NCBI GenBank assembly: GCA_005408345.1
Contig: SEMN01000332.1
Coordinates: forward strand, 496,001-560,000
DNA from: Macquaria australasica
Lineage: Eukaryota > Chordata > Actinopteri > Centrarchiformes > Percichthyidae
Reading direction: 5' to 3'
Length of the DNA stretch: 64,000 nt
Shown: piece after piece, positions 49,366 through 64,000 of the stretch
Layout: the number at the start of each line of letters is the position of its first letter
How positions within the stretch are numbered: position 1 is the stretch's first letter
Program-made: the position numbers and the translations under genes
The notes under the pieces: generated by a model
What the model was told of the DNA's origin: nothing
Database searches by the model: none
What the model saw: the letters and a program-made list of their open reading frames with translations, nothing else

Positions 49366-52175
49366 GCGTTTAATTCCCACAGCAGCACCAATCCTGTGTC
49401 GGTCCATCAAACCTCAGGTTGAATCTTGCAAACAGCCTGTTGGTTCATGTTGATTCTTTTGAATTGTACTTTACTTTGGATGTTCTTTTTTGCAAATGAA
49501 TCAAATACAGATTGTGTTTCGTGTGCAGGAATGGAATATTTTTAAATCAAAGTATAAAAGGTTCATGTGTAAATGCTGATCTGTTATAAAAATGATTACA
49601 GTCCATTCAAAAGTAGTTAATAGGAAAAAAAGTAGAAACAAGACCACTATAATATTGGAAAATTCAGTTTGAGTGAAAAGTGGGCATTAAAATAAAATCT
49701 AGGCTAGTTTTTATGAAACAGAAGTAAGGCTGTACTTAGCTTAGTGTTTGAGATCGACATACTGCATCTTGCTCGTCCAGAATAATTAACATTTTGAGGT
49801 TTTTCCTGGCTTATGAAAGTTGCCTCTTATTTCTCTTACTGTTTTACAGTGCAATTTTTTCTCGACGTAACCCTTTAATATCTAGCGTTTTGTTGTTTTT
49901 TGTCCCATATTCAGAAAAGTGTCCTTTGTTTGACTGATCTAGGGACTGGCTCCTAACAGCAGGTTGTGAACTTTCACTTTCACTGTAATGAAGTGTTATG
50001 GAAAGAGGACAGGCTCCTACTCTAAAAGTGCTATTACGATATTATATTTTTTAGAAAAGCTGCCATATTGTTGCTTTTCTTTTTTTTTGGTTTCAATGAA
50101 GGTGAACTTTTAAATTTATTCAAAGTGTCTTTTCTCTTTTCTATTTTAAAATGTGGTTGTTTGGTTGAGAGAGACGTGACACATTTTAATGAAGTTGGCA
50201 AAGTGATTGTCATTTTTACCTTAAAATTACTGAGCATGGGCAATGCTGTTTGAGTGTTACATCAGTTATATCTTGTGTTTATGCCATATTAACACGACAC
50301 ATTCTGCTGCTGTAAAGTTATATATTAGTATTTTATGAATGTAGATTTTTGGATTAGTTTAACTCTTTACCTTGACTCAAAATACATTGTAAAAACAAAT
50401 TCAACCTTTTTCATTTGATTACTCAAATGATTGATCAACAAGACTTGTTAGTTTTCCAGTGGAATACGTATTTAATACAGAACAAGTACTACAAAACAAA
50501 AAGCAGAAAAGCTTATGAGCTTCACAGGCGCAAACTGTGACAGTTAATAGTTGAACGTTTGGATGGTGTTATTATTGAAAGAAGTGTGTTTTTTTAGAAA
50601 GTAGCATGTCGTGGAGGGTTCAAAGTGTTAAGAGTGAGAGATTTGCCTGCTTAGTCTTTGGATTTGATGTCTTTTTGATTCCTTTTCAGTCCCAAATCTA
50701 AAGCTAGACAACATCTAGGCTAGTTGATTGTAGTTGTATGTTTACCAATCAGACTGAGCAGAATCTTCAGGAGAGATGTGAAAGCCAAGACAGACGAGAG
50801 GATTAAGTTTTAATGGGGAAACGTATCTATGAAAGTGATGAAGAATGCATACGGGAAGTTGACCAACGTCTCAGCAAGTGTTTATGGTAAACTAGAGACA
50901 TCCAAAGTAATATTCTGTAGCTCTGTAGTCGCCTCTAGAAAACTGTGGTTTAAAGGTGAAGTTTTGTATCTGTGCAAACTGAAATGGTTTATGTTCCTGT
51001 TGTAATCGAGTTTCTGTGATCTTTTAGCACCTATCACCTGGGTGATTTAAGATATCACCCACAAGGGTTGTAGTAAATAATTTCTAACAGCATATATATT
51101 ACTTTGAGTAGTATGGCATCATTAATAAAGGTGACAGTAAAATGATAGAGCTAATGTTTACTCATGCTTGTAAATAGTGCTTAAATCATGTGTGATTGTA
51201 TGACTTTTATTTGACTTCTTTTTATAGTGATATTTCACTTTGGTAGAACATTTTGACTTGGTAGAAGCTGCAGAAGCAGTAAACCTCCAATACTGGAAAC
51301 CCTGCGCATCTGTCAGTCATGGTATTCAAACTTTTCTCTCCAACAGGAAATAAGACCTCTTACACAGCAACACAGTGAAAATACAGAGTGACTTATTATT
51401 TAGGTCTGAATGTGTTTTAAACTGAGAGTATTGATTTGTCTAGACTTAAATCTTTGAGTACCTGGCTGTTGTTATAGTGGTCAGTATTAATGTTCCATTA
51501 ATAAGTGATGCAGTGAAAAATATTATAAAATAAATAATTTTGTGCATTAATTAAAAGTGCGCAAACATTAGGGTGTAGAAGTGATTGAGACAGAAATTAT
51601 GTAGTATATGTACAACATGGAAATATATCTGAAATGTGAACTATTTTGTAAGAAATACATGGCAAGTTCATTAAAAGTATCAATGTTTTAAATATGTAAC
51701 AACAAGAAATGTTTGGCAAAATGAATATACACATTTACAGTTGGTCCACAGGATATTGTTCATGTGTACAGAAAGTGTATGTGTAGATGTCTAAAAGAGA
51801 CTTTCTCAGCTGCCTTCTTATCACGACTGCAGATGGAGGCACTTTATGTATGAAGCTAATGTGCTAAAATATGTTTGTTACTGCTTGATTGCAAAATCAG
51901 TGCCACTAAAAACAAGAACTTATCCAAAGTCAAAAACTCTTGAAATATTGTTTCAACATTGCACACCCATTTTACAGTTTACAGTTCCTTGGTTCTGTAA
52001 AAAAAAGTATGAAACAACGTAAACAGACCATCAGTCTGTTCTCTTGAGTTGCATCGACATGAAATCTTGCTGACTGCAGAAGATATCATTTTATGATGAT
52101 GGACACTGCTGAGGAAGACATTCTTTACCTGAAACACTGAACGTGTTGTGAAATAAAAGTTCTATGAAGGAAATC
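49366..52175 (+). other. 3' UTR of the BAIAP2-type gene
   Basis: About 2.8 kb of AT-rich sequence without coding signal, ending at AATAAA 52152-52157. No other gene fits the interval. The bases from about 52175 to 52945 before the ndufa3 3' end hold nothing I recognise. Confidence 0.55.
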
Positions 52176-52964
52176 TTTGTCCACTGTTACTCTGTATGTA
52201 TAACTTTTAAAACAAACTGAGCTTTTTGTAAATATTTGTATGTGAAGTGGCACAGGCATTACATCATGTTATTGAATAATCCTCAGTCCCATATTTTAAC
52301 ATTAGTAGCCAGACCTTCATTTTTTAAGGGGTTTCATGCAGTACTGCTCCACATGCTGGTATGAAACAAGGAATTCATTTTTAAACAGCTTTGTCAAGTT
52401 AAGCCTCTCCTGAAGGATCAGGGTTGTGTTGAAGCTTAGTTTCAAAACTCTCTTGATCTGCTCTGGAAAATCAAACAGAACTCTCGACACAGAGTCATGT
52501 TTTCTGACAGAAAATTTTGATTTGTTTCACATTTGTGTGTGCTTTGAGATGTTGGTCTGCCAACCCAGCATTTGTCTTAGAGTGGAAAGTCAAAAAGATT
52601 TCATGCAAACATATTTAAAACTGACTCAAGTTAGGTTTACTCTTAACAGGCGTATGAAAAGAATTAAGACTTAAGTTTTTTGCTTCAAGTTTAAATTTCA
52701 ACAGCCTAGATGGGGCAAATTATATATATATACAATTTTGTCATACATTTACATACATACACCAGTGACATTTTTTCAAAGTCCAAATCACAAATGACTG
52801 TTAGACTAGAAGTTCTAATATTAAGCTTTGTTCAACTAAGACAATTAGACCAAGAAAACATTTTCTGAAATGTTATAATGTACTAAAACATGAATTCAAT
52901 CCAAATGAATTGAATGTATCCAAATCAAACAATGTGGTACAAATGTAGAATTAAATAGATCAAT

Positions 52965-52970
52965 TTTATT
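52965..52970 (-). terminator. ndufa3: ndufa3 polyadenylation signal
   Basis: TTTATT on + reads AATAAA on -, 84 bases past the ndufa3 stop codon. Confidence 0.65.
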
Positions 52971-53053
52971 GTGGGACATTGACGAGGGGAGCAGCTATGC
53001 AGACACATATGAACAAGACGAACAGCAGAAGCGTTGATTGTGAGAATGTGAAA

Positions 53054-54331
53054 TTACAGCTTTTTAAGCCACTCCAAGTTGTTTCCTTTTGGTTCGCACG
53101 GATGGGCGGGGACATCAGCCATGTTTCCATCATCTCGCACAGGGACTGCATGGGGAAAGTAAGGAAAGGAAGCTTTAATAGTTGATTAAACAGGTGTTGA
53201 AGTAAATGGTTGCAATACCCAGAGCTGCTTCACTTGTGTCAGCATTGTGTAGCATATTTCAATGAACACCACCTGCTGTAAAATGATCAGCAACTGTGTT
53301 TACCTGGGTAGTTGTATGGCACAGCTGAATTGATCATTCCTGTATACTTTGTGATGGGGCTGAGGAGTGGAAGAGCAATACCTGAGGAAATAAAAGTTTT
53401 ATTAACTTTACATACAATATATTAATTACACTTCATATTGTACATTGTGTCTACATTGGTCAATTGACCAAAAAAAAAAAATCACTGGAACAGCAAACCA
53501 GGTGACCTATGAGGCTGAATATGTAAAGACATCAAGACATTAACTTTTGAGGTGCTTCTGGTCTTCTTCTTTCATCTAACCTTATGTTCACCCTCATATG
53601 TCCTATTTTGTTGCTTTTAGTAGCATAACAGTAGTGTCATAATATATGTTTTCAGGTAAGACACGATCTCATGCTGTGGCTTTTGGATACATTTAACTTA
53701 AAATTTAATTTCAAGATGAGAACTAACACAGAATGATCTTGTCAAATGGAGAAACAATAAATGTGTTGTGTATTCAACTGAATGAGACTGAACTGGAGAC
53801 AGTTGAGGTAAAGTATGCCAGTGGACTCTTCTGGGGTCCATCATATTACATGTTGTTTTATTGGCATGACCATAATTAAGTACAGTATTTCCAAAGCAAG
53901 TTGTGAGTTACAATGTTATGCTCTCCTTCTGGCACTTATAATTATCATTTCTGAGCTAAATGTAGGAGGCTGGTTACTGACCCGTCAGCCCAATAACACA
54001 GGAGACCAGGATAACAGGCTCCTTGTTCCACACATTCTTCAGGAACGCTCCGAGTCCTGCAGTAAAAAAAAATAAAAACATAAAAACATAAAAGAATAAA
54101 GGCAGGTTAAAATCCTCCGCAGCTAACAGTTAGCCACCGCTAGCAACACATCCAAGGTCACATTTTTCGTTTTATTTCGAATGAATATCATTGTGTCAAA
54201 GTTACTCTGAGACCTTGTTGGTGTGACTTTGAATGTTTAAAGCGTTTGTTTATGCTGTCCGGTGGTCTTACTGAAGATAATTTCGCCGGGTACATGAAGA
54301 AAAGATGACAAAATAGTCACATACCCGCCAT
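53054..54331 (-). CDS. ndufa3: NADH dehydrogenase (complex I) accessory subunit A3
   Basis: Small single-pass inner-membrane accessory subunit of respiratory complex I. Exons in transcript order: 54325-54331 (7 nt of coding sequence), 53982-54056, 53304-53381, 53054-53145; 252 nt, 83 residues, against 84 in human. The translation starts MAGLGAFLKNVWNKEPVILV, continues with a hydrophobic segment (SCVIGLTGIALPLLSP), then KYTGMINSAVPYNYPVPVRD, and ends with VPAHP and LEWLKKL; the VPVRDDGNM and LEWLKKL motifs are identical to human. It was found by splicing; no single open frame shows it. It is head-to-head with tfpt, as in human, with only a few hundred bases between them. AATAAA on the minus strand (TTTATT at 52965-52970) closes a short 3' UTR. 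Confidence 0.95.
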
Positions 54332-54666
54332 GTTGTCTTCTGTAGTTTCAAGCGAGCGGGTGCTCATGGGAAATGTAGTAACTACTAAACCGACGTATAT
54401 TTTCTGCGCCCGTCGCATAAAAACATTAGCTTATCGACAACAGTGAATGAAGACCAGAGCTTGCTTATCTTTGCGTTTAATTTCAGCCAAGTATATGTGT
54501 AGTTAGTATATAGTATGTGTTAGTAAACGCTTGCAGCTAACCTGACTTTGTAAACTATAGACTAATAAGCAGTTTATGTAGTAGACTGAGTTTATGACAC
54601 AGTTTACAGCGGAGCTTTAAAACCGCAGGACAAGCACAGCTGTTTTTGGACTTTTCTTTCATAAAT
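54325..54666. promoter_or_regulatory. Bidirectional ndufa3/tfpt promoter
   Basis: The ndufa3 ATG (54331, minus) and the inferred tfpt 5' non-coding exon, which ends at ataaat|gtaagt (54666/54667, plus), are under 340 bases apart and divergent. The ndufa3 start lies in acaacATGGCGGg, close to the YY1 consensus that often overlaps the start codon of short-leader mitochondrial protein genes. No TATA box is evident. Confidence 0.55.
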
Positions 54667-55039
54667 GTAAGTAATGGATGGATTGATAGCATGTTGTCTA
54701 GTATGATAGTCCGTCACTGATGATACCAGGGCTTTATCTAACGATTATTTTCAGTATAACTCTAATTTACTCAATAAAACGTCGCTATTATTATGATATA
54801 AAATGCCCCTCACAAGTTACCACAGTAGAAATGAATGTCTTCAGTTTTCTAACCAGCAAAAGTATTCAGTATTTTTATTTGATAAGTTCCTTAAATTAGT
54901 TTATGTTTTTCCGTTGAATGCAGACTGTATGTATACATAGACTTTATATACAGTCTATGGTTGAATGCCAGAGGCATTGTGAATTTCTACTTGCACTTAC
55001 TGTCTGTGCATGAATTGTGTTTTCTCCCTGCCTGTCCAG

Positions 55040-57812
55040 ATGATGGAGGATTTCTCCGGTTTGGCTCTGCCTCCTCTGTTTGGAGGACACATCCTGGAGG
55101 CAGAGCTGGAGCCTGGTGGTGTGGAGCTGGATCCAGGAGAGGTAACGTTAATGTTAATGATCATGGAAATGGTAATAGTAATGTTGATGTGAGTCTTTGT
55201 ACTCATCGTACCAAGTCACTAATATTACCAGTCTTAACACCACCTCTTGGCCTGCAAGAGTAAAATATAATATTTAAATTGGTCTGATAAATCTTTAAAG
55301 AAAGAAGCTACAGTCACACCCTTGATCCAGCATCTTAGTTAAAAATGCCATAAATGTGATCTATGCATGCCAAAACATGTCCATTTGTGACAGGCATTTC
55401 CAATTCCATTAGAGTTAGAGAAGATCCATCCATCCATATTCTATACCGCTCATCCTCTTAGAGGGTCGCAGGGGGCCGGAGCCAATCCCAGCCGACACCG
55501 GGCGAGAGGCGGGGTACACCCAGGACAGGCCGCCAGTCAATCACAGGGCCGACACACAGAGACAGACAAACATTCACACTCACAGTCACACCTACGGACA
55601 ATTTAGAATCACCAATTAACCTAACTTGCATGTCTTTGGATGGTGGGAGGAAGCCGGAGTACTCCACACAGAAGAAGAATATTGCTACAATATTAAGCAA
55701 CACAACATTATTGTTATAGATTCACAACTGAAATTTTATTTTTGTGACAGTTGTGCTATTTGAAACACTGACACACAAACACAAAACAGAAACAAGAGTT
55801 TTCGTCTGCAGGTTGAGCTTGGCCCGGGAGGCAATGAGCTGCTGGAGAGTACAGCACAAGAGGACGAAGAGAGAAGAGCTCTTGATAAGCGGAAATATCT
55901 GGCTCTGAGCAGGAGATGTAAAGAAATTGAACAGGTGTGTGCAAGCTTGCATATGCATGCATATATGTGGGTTACTTTGCACACACTTCCTGTTTGTGTG
56001 TCTTGTAAGATTTGAAAATGGGTTATATTTTGGTTTATTGTCATTTACCTTCTGGTTTCTCACATCATTTCTAGGTATGTCCTTATATGTTTTTTTCTGT
56101 TTTCAGAAATGCCTTTTGCAATATGACTATTTTTAATAAAGACTATGATACTGTTTTATTAAGTGACATATGTCAAGAAACATATCCGTTAAATTCCAAT
56201 TCAACAATCAAATACTGGACTAATATTGATGTTACTTTTTAAAGCTCATATCAGCCAAGTATGACAGTGTACCTGTAATCACTTACAAATGTGTCTTTTT
56301 CAGGTAAATCAGAAGATTCTTGGTCGCCTTCACCAAGTACAAAGAATCACACGGCGCATGAAGAAAGAGAGGCGGTACAGTAACTCAATTTTCTTTACAT
56401 TTTCTGCGATGTTTCACACTTGATGGCCCATCTGAAGATTATGTTAATCTTACAGGTTTCTCATGAAGACTTTAGATGCTCATGGGGATGACTACAGAAA
56501 CGCCCAGCTCACCATACTTCTAGAGGTGAGAATTAGATGGACAAAAGAAGGAATAAAATGCACTTATCAGCCTGGTTTTTGAAAATATTATAATAATTAA
56601 GCTCAAATATTTTTTCATAGTCTTTCATGCCATGATATTAGTAGTGGGATGGAAGAAAATGTGTTCGGTAAAGATGCTGTGGGTCATTTCTGATTTCCAC
56701 CTGTCAACTGCCCTGCCTCAATGTTACGATCCATATTTTGAAATCAGTCCCTGTCTGCACTGGCATAAAACCACACATTTTTCAGTCAGCAGGATGTGAA
56801 CCTATGCTAATATTAGCGTTAGCTCTATATGTGATTGGGCCCAGTTGGCACAATAAATATAGGCTTAGTATGTCAGACCAAAATTTAGCAGAAGTTGAGT
56901 CTTTTTTATCAGTCCCAAGTGCTGGTCTATGACTTGATTGACCTGATACACAAGAAACCTGAAGAACTAATGATTTCACTAAATTCAGGCCTGATAAAAT
57001 TATATTAATTTGTTTTACTATAGCGATTGACCATGGGTGGATTAACCTGTTACGGGGCCCTGGGACAAAAAGTTGGGCCCCTATTGACTGTAAAATGAAT
57101 GTGAGCACAATACAAACTAAAATAACTAAGGTCTTTAATCTAGATTTTGACACAGAAAGCTTCTACAAGACAGGGCCACAAGATTAGGTAATGCAGGACT
57201 CACTTTAGCTGATATTTGAGTTCAGATGACCAAAACCCAATACACACACAGTTAATCTGGGGCCTCTGAGGATCCCCGGTCAGTTGCCCAGCCTGTCTAC
57301 TGATTTGTTTGATGTACCATAATATGCTCAAACTCGTTTTAATGCCTTTACATTTGACATTTTTCACCTCTTCTTGTTTCAGGACGAGTCTGGCGCCCAC
57401 TTAGATCCTGCTGCTGGAGTGGAGGACGACCGGCTCAATGGTGTGTCTGGGTCCTCCTCGTCTGCAGCGTTGCATCACGCTGCTGGACCAAAGAAGAGGA
57501 GGCACCGAATTCCACGGCAAGACAAGGATAAAGACCAACAGGTAGGTGAAGAAGTCTGCTGGACTGCTGTTGTCCAATGTGCTCGTGTCTTGTTGTGTGT
57601 GTTTTATGTGTGTTTTGGATGAACAGAGAGTTGTGGATGCATGGTTTAAAATGCAGATAGGTCTCATTAATGTAAGCATTCAGACATCTGACAGTGCAGA
57701 ATAATTGTTTTTCTGTCGACTGAGTTTCTGCTTCTTTTCCCAGACTGAACCAGACATGTTGGCAGAGACGCAGTTTGGAGAAATACCCAGCCCAACCTCT
57801 CTGTCTCACTGA
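55040..57812 (+). CDS. tfpt: TFPT / INO80 complex subunit F
   Basis: Nuclear subunit of the INO80 chromatin remodeller. Coding exons: 55040-55141, 55812-55934, 56304-56374, 56456-56525, 57383-57541, 57744-57812; 594 nt, 197 residues. The N-terminus MMEDFSGLALPPLFGGHILE matches human LALPPLFGGHILE. A charged coiled-coil region follows: RRALDKRKYLALSRRCKEIE, RLHQVQRITRRMKKERRFLM, then DAHGDDYRNAQLTILLEDE, the diagnostic conserved core. A basic stretch (PKKRRHRIPRQDKDKDQQ) resembles the human RKRRRVPRDGR. The acceptor tgtccag abuts the ATG, so the 5' UTR is in an upstream exon (ends 54666). It is shorter than human (253) because the Pro/Ser-rich C-terminal part is reduced. Poly(A) candidates: ATTAAA at 58232-58237 and AATAAA at 58525-58530. 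Confidence 0.93.
55425..55662 (+). repeat. Fish dispersed repeat (ccatccatccatattctatac type)
   Basis: The order ccatccatccatattctata, gagggtcgcagggggccgga, ggcgagaggcggggtacacc, caatttagaatcaccaatta and ggtgggaggaagccgga is that of a very common teleost repeat; the copy is truncated after gccggagtactc. It lies in tfpt between coding exons 1 and 2. Confidence 0.65.
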
Positions 57813-58545
57813 TCGTTGCACTGCCCTGGATATGAGGATGATAAAGGAGCACCCAGTTTCTTTAACTGTTCAGTAGATGCACTGCCTCTGTTCAGCCAGG
57901 TCTTGCACTGTTTGTAGTTTTACTTAAATGTTGTGAACAGATTGAATTAATGTAAGGTAAAATGAGATGTTATTTACCTGGTATACATATACATTTGTTT
58001 TGTATATATTATTTCCTGTTGTCATATTTTGTACTAAGAGTTGATGACAACACATAATTATGACCAGTGGAAAACTGTGCACACTGTCATGGACATCCTT
58101 GTTTGGTAAATATCTGGCAACCCAGATACAATTATCGTAAGGAAGCAAACTTGTATTAACAACGGCTTTTACAATACATTCCTGGATACAATCAATGATT
58201 TCATGGTTCATGATTTTAACTCATGATTAGTATTAAAGTATTACAGACTGGTATTTGGTTCTTAGGTTGTATTATTTTTATTTTATTTTATATATAAGTT
58301 TTTAAATTCATGTTTTTAACTTTTAGAAGTTTAGAAAGGGCTGGTGTATATATTATGTTTCCTGGTGTAAACCAAAAGCAGAAAAGTATTTCACTGCTTT
58401 TATTCATGTTCACATCTGCATCAATGATTTAAACTTAACAACAACTGATGCAAAACTCAGTTGGACATGTTTGTTTTATTATGTTTTTATACAATAGGTT
58501 TTTTTTATATCCGTTTTAGGCAGAAATAAAAAAGCAATGTGGCTG
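57813..58545 (+). other. tfpt: tfpt 3' untranslated region
   Basis: AT-rich sequence after the tfpt stop with an ATTAAA at 58232-58237 and AATAAA at 58525-58530; either could end the message. No other coding signal. Confidence 0.55.
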
Positions 58546-58839
58546 TAAATAGTTTGTTTATTTTGACAACAAAAAAAATCCTGATTGTCACAGTCTTCCT
58601 CAGAGGATGGAGTTTTTCTCAGTTGTCATGGAGATCAATTTCTTCCCAAGTTTCTTGTCATCATGAGTGAACAAGGAAATTAATATCTATCTAAAGTAAA
58701 TCTATGACAGTATCCACGCAGCAAGGTTAGGAGTTAATAAAGATTAACTTTATAGAGACATTTCAGAAAAAAAATATCGGAAATGTCCGATTTCAGATAC
58801 AGTTTTGGTTTTGTGTCCATCATAGTTCATCAGACGGCT

Positions 58840-59091
58840 GAGCCAATGGTTGGACCCCATTACGGCGGACGTCTCGCGGTGACAGGCGTGAGTTCTGTCC
58901 AATCAGATCTCGTAGATTTGATTTAGGGCGGGTCTCCAACGCGGAGGTGGGATTTTAGCTACCGTCCATCTTCAGCTACATTACAGTGAGCGAGCTTGTC
59001 GAAAAGAAAACACAATTTGGAAGTAAAGAAGACTTTCTGGAATTAGTTTTGGCTGTATTTGAAAAAAGACAAACGAAAGCCCAAACCCTAG
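58840..59091 (+). promoter_or_regulatory. cnot3: Inferred cnot3 promoter and 5' non-coding exon
   Basis: Two CCAAT boxes (58843-58847 and 58899-58903) sit in a GC-richer island, followed by a segment ending ccctag|gtaaat at 59091/59092. The next acceptor, tgtgcatag at 59717, opens the exon with the cnot3 start codon. The intervening intron is full of GCTAGC/GTTAGC words (for example 59155-59220) but contains no coding signal. Confidence 0.5.
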
Positions 59092-59763
59092 GTAAATGTC
59101 GTAAACAAGTATAAATCTAGATGTTCGGGTTGACCCAGTTTCCCTTTTTCCTAAATTTGGCTAGCAGGCTAGCTAAGCTGCTAGCTAGCATTAGCTAGCC
59201 AGGCAGTTAGCAATATTAGCTTACAGGTTGACGATTAGAGCGGATTCTGATGTGCCTTTCACAACGCAAAACCACCATATAAAAGCTATACTGGACCCCA
59301 AAATAAGTATGCATGAATACGACATATATATCCACCAACATGCTCCGTGGTACTTGTTTTGAAACGGGCCAGTTAGTAACCGAGCGAGGTGGACGAGCTA
59401 AGACACTGGCTAGTATTAACGTTAGCTGGCTAGGTGGCTAATTTTAGCTGACAACCATGTCAGTAATACTGGTAACATCATGATCAGCTACCTTCGGGAA
59501 AAGGTAACGATAGACAGACAGCCACGCAAAAGTTCTCGTTTAAAGTGGCCTTGAATGCTGAAGAGAGAGCGTTATTTGTGCAGCTAACGTTAACTGGTCA
59601 GCTAGCTGGAGTTAACGCCAGGTCCACTCAGGAAGCCGATGTGCCGATTGCTCTGTTGAAGGGGTCTGTGTTTTGTTTGAACGATGTGTAGATCCACGTT
59701 TTGTTTTCTGTGCATAGCCAACTTTGTGACAGACGGAATGTGGACATTGTCGTAGTCAGAGCC

Positions 59764-63533
<3,770 letters not shown>

Positions 63534-64000
63534 GTGAGCTGCCATAGCAATGTTTCGAAAGGGGCATGTTGACTGAGATAGAGCCATAGTCTTTTGCCAG
63601 AGCTTCATAATGGTCTAATTGAGTAGCCAGAATGTGCCATGTGAACCAGCGAGATTATAGTCAGGTGTAGCTGCAGCCTCTTCAGCTCACTGCATGGAGA
63701 GATTTGGTAGACAAGACAGCTGGTTGAGATTGTGAGACTGATGTCAGACTGTGGATAAAAATCTTTCTAATCTAATTATTATAGGGTATCTGCCCTCATA
63801 TTGCAAAAAAGGGAGCCATGTCACTGTTTTCTGATCAGATCTGCCAGTGCTTGAAGAGTGTTATTATTACACCATCCAGCGTCCCATAAGGCCATTTCCT
63901 TACTGTAATGATTCACATGGATGCTTAAGATCTAGTAATGATCCATGCAACTGGATTATTTTCAAATTACTAAATGACTGACAGTTTTTTAAGTACTTGT
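63534..64000 (+). other. cnot3: cnot3 intron running off the window
   Basis: Starts with the donor gtgagc after exon 63392-63533. No further exon with cnot3 homology is seen before the right edge. Confidence 0.7.

Overview
The window is vertebrate nuclear DNA, almost certainly from a teleost, probably a percomorph-type fish. Evidence: compact GT-AG split genes, fish-typical dispersed repeats, and eight protein genes recognisable by direct comparison with their vertebrate families. There is no bacterial operon, CRISPR array or phage. I saw no rRNA or tRNA gene.

Layout, left to right: the last two coding exons of rpl18 (+); sphk2, sphingosine kinase 2 (+, 7 coding exons); cyth2, cytohesin-2/ARNO (+, 12 coding exons plus a 3-base microexon); a neuronal pentraxin gene with a histidine/aspartate-rich linker (-, 5 coding exons, convergent with cyth2); a BAIAP2/IRSp53-type I-BAR/SH3 gene (+, 14 coding exons); ndufa3 (-, 4 exons), head-to-head with tfpt (+, 6 coding exons); and the 5' two-thirds or so of cnot3 (+, 12 coding exons seen), which runs off the right edge. 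Exon coordinates were worked out by hand from splice sites, reading-frame phase and protein homology. All phases close, and the complete genes end on in-frame stops.

The gene set mixes neighbours that sit on human 19q13.33 (RPL18, SPHK2, CYTH2) and 19q13.42 (NDUFA3, TFPT, CNOT3). It also holds a pentraxin and an I-BAR gene of a kind that, in human, sit beside the other cytohesins on 17q25, 7 and 22q13. The simplest reading is that this locus keeps the fourth (19q-type) members of an ancient cytohesin-pentraxin-BAIAP2 quartet that mammals lack. The functions are otherwise diverse: ribosome, sphingolipid signalling, ARF activation, synaptic secreted lectin, actin/membrane bending, complex I, INO80 and CCR4-NOT. 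No shared pathway is implied.

Non-coding highlights: the cytohesin two-glycine/three-glycine GAG microexon at 20041-20043; two hAT-like MITEs of one family with 8-bp target duplications (one perfect), one carrying a nested repeat; a Harbinger-like MITE inside the cyth2 3' UTR; a 43-bp-arm foldback element in a pentraxin intron with relatives elsewhere in the window; and a compact ndufa3/tfpt bidirectional promoter.
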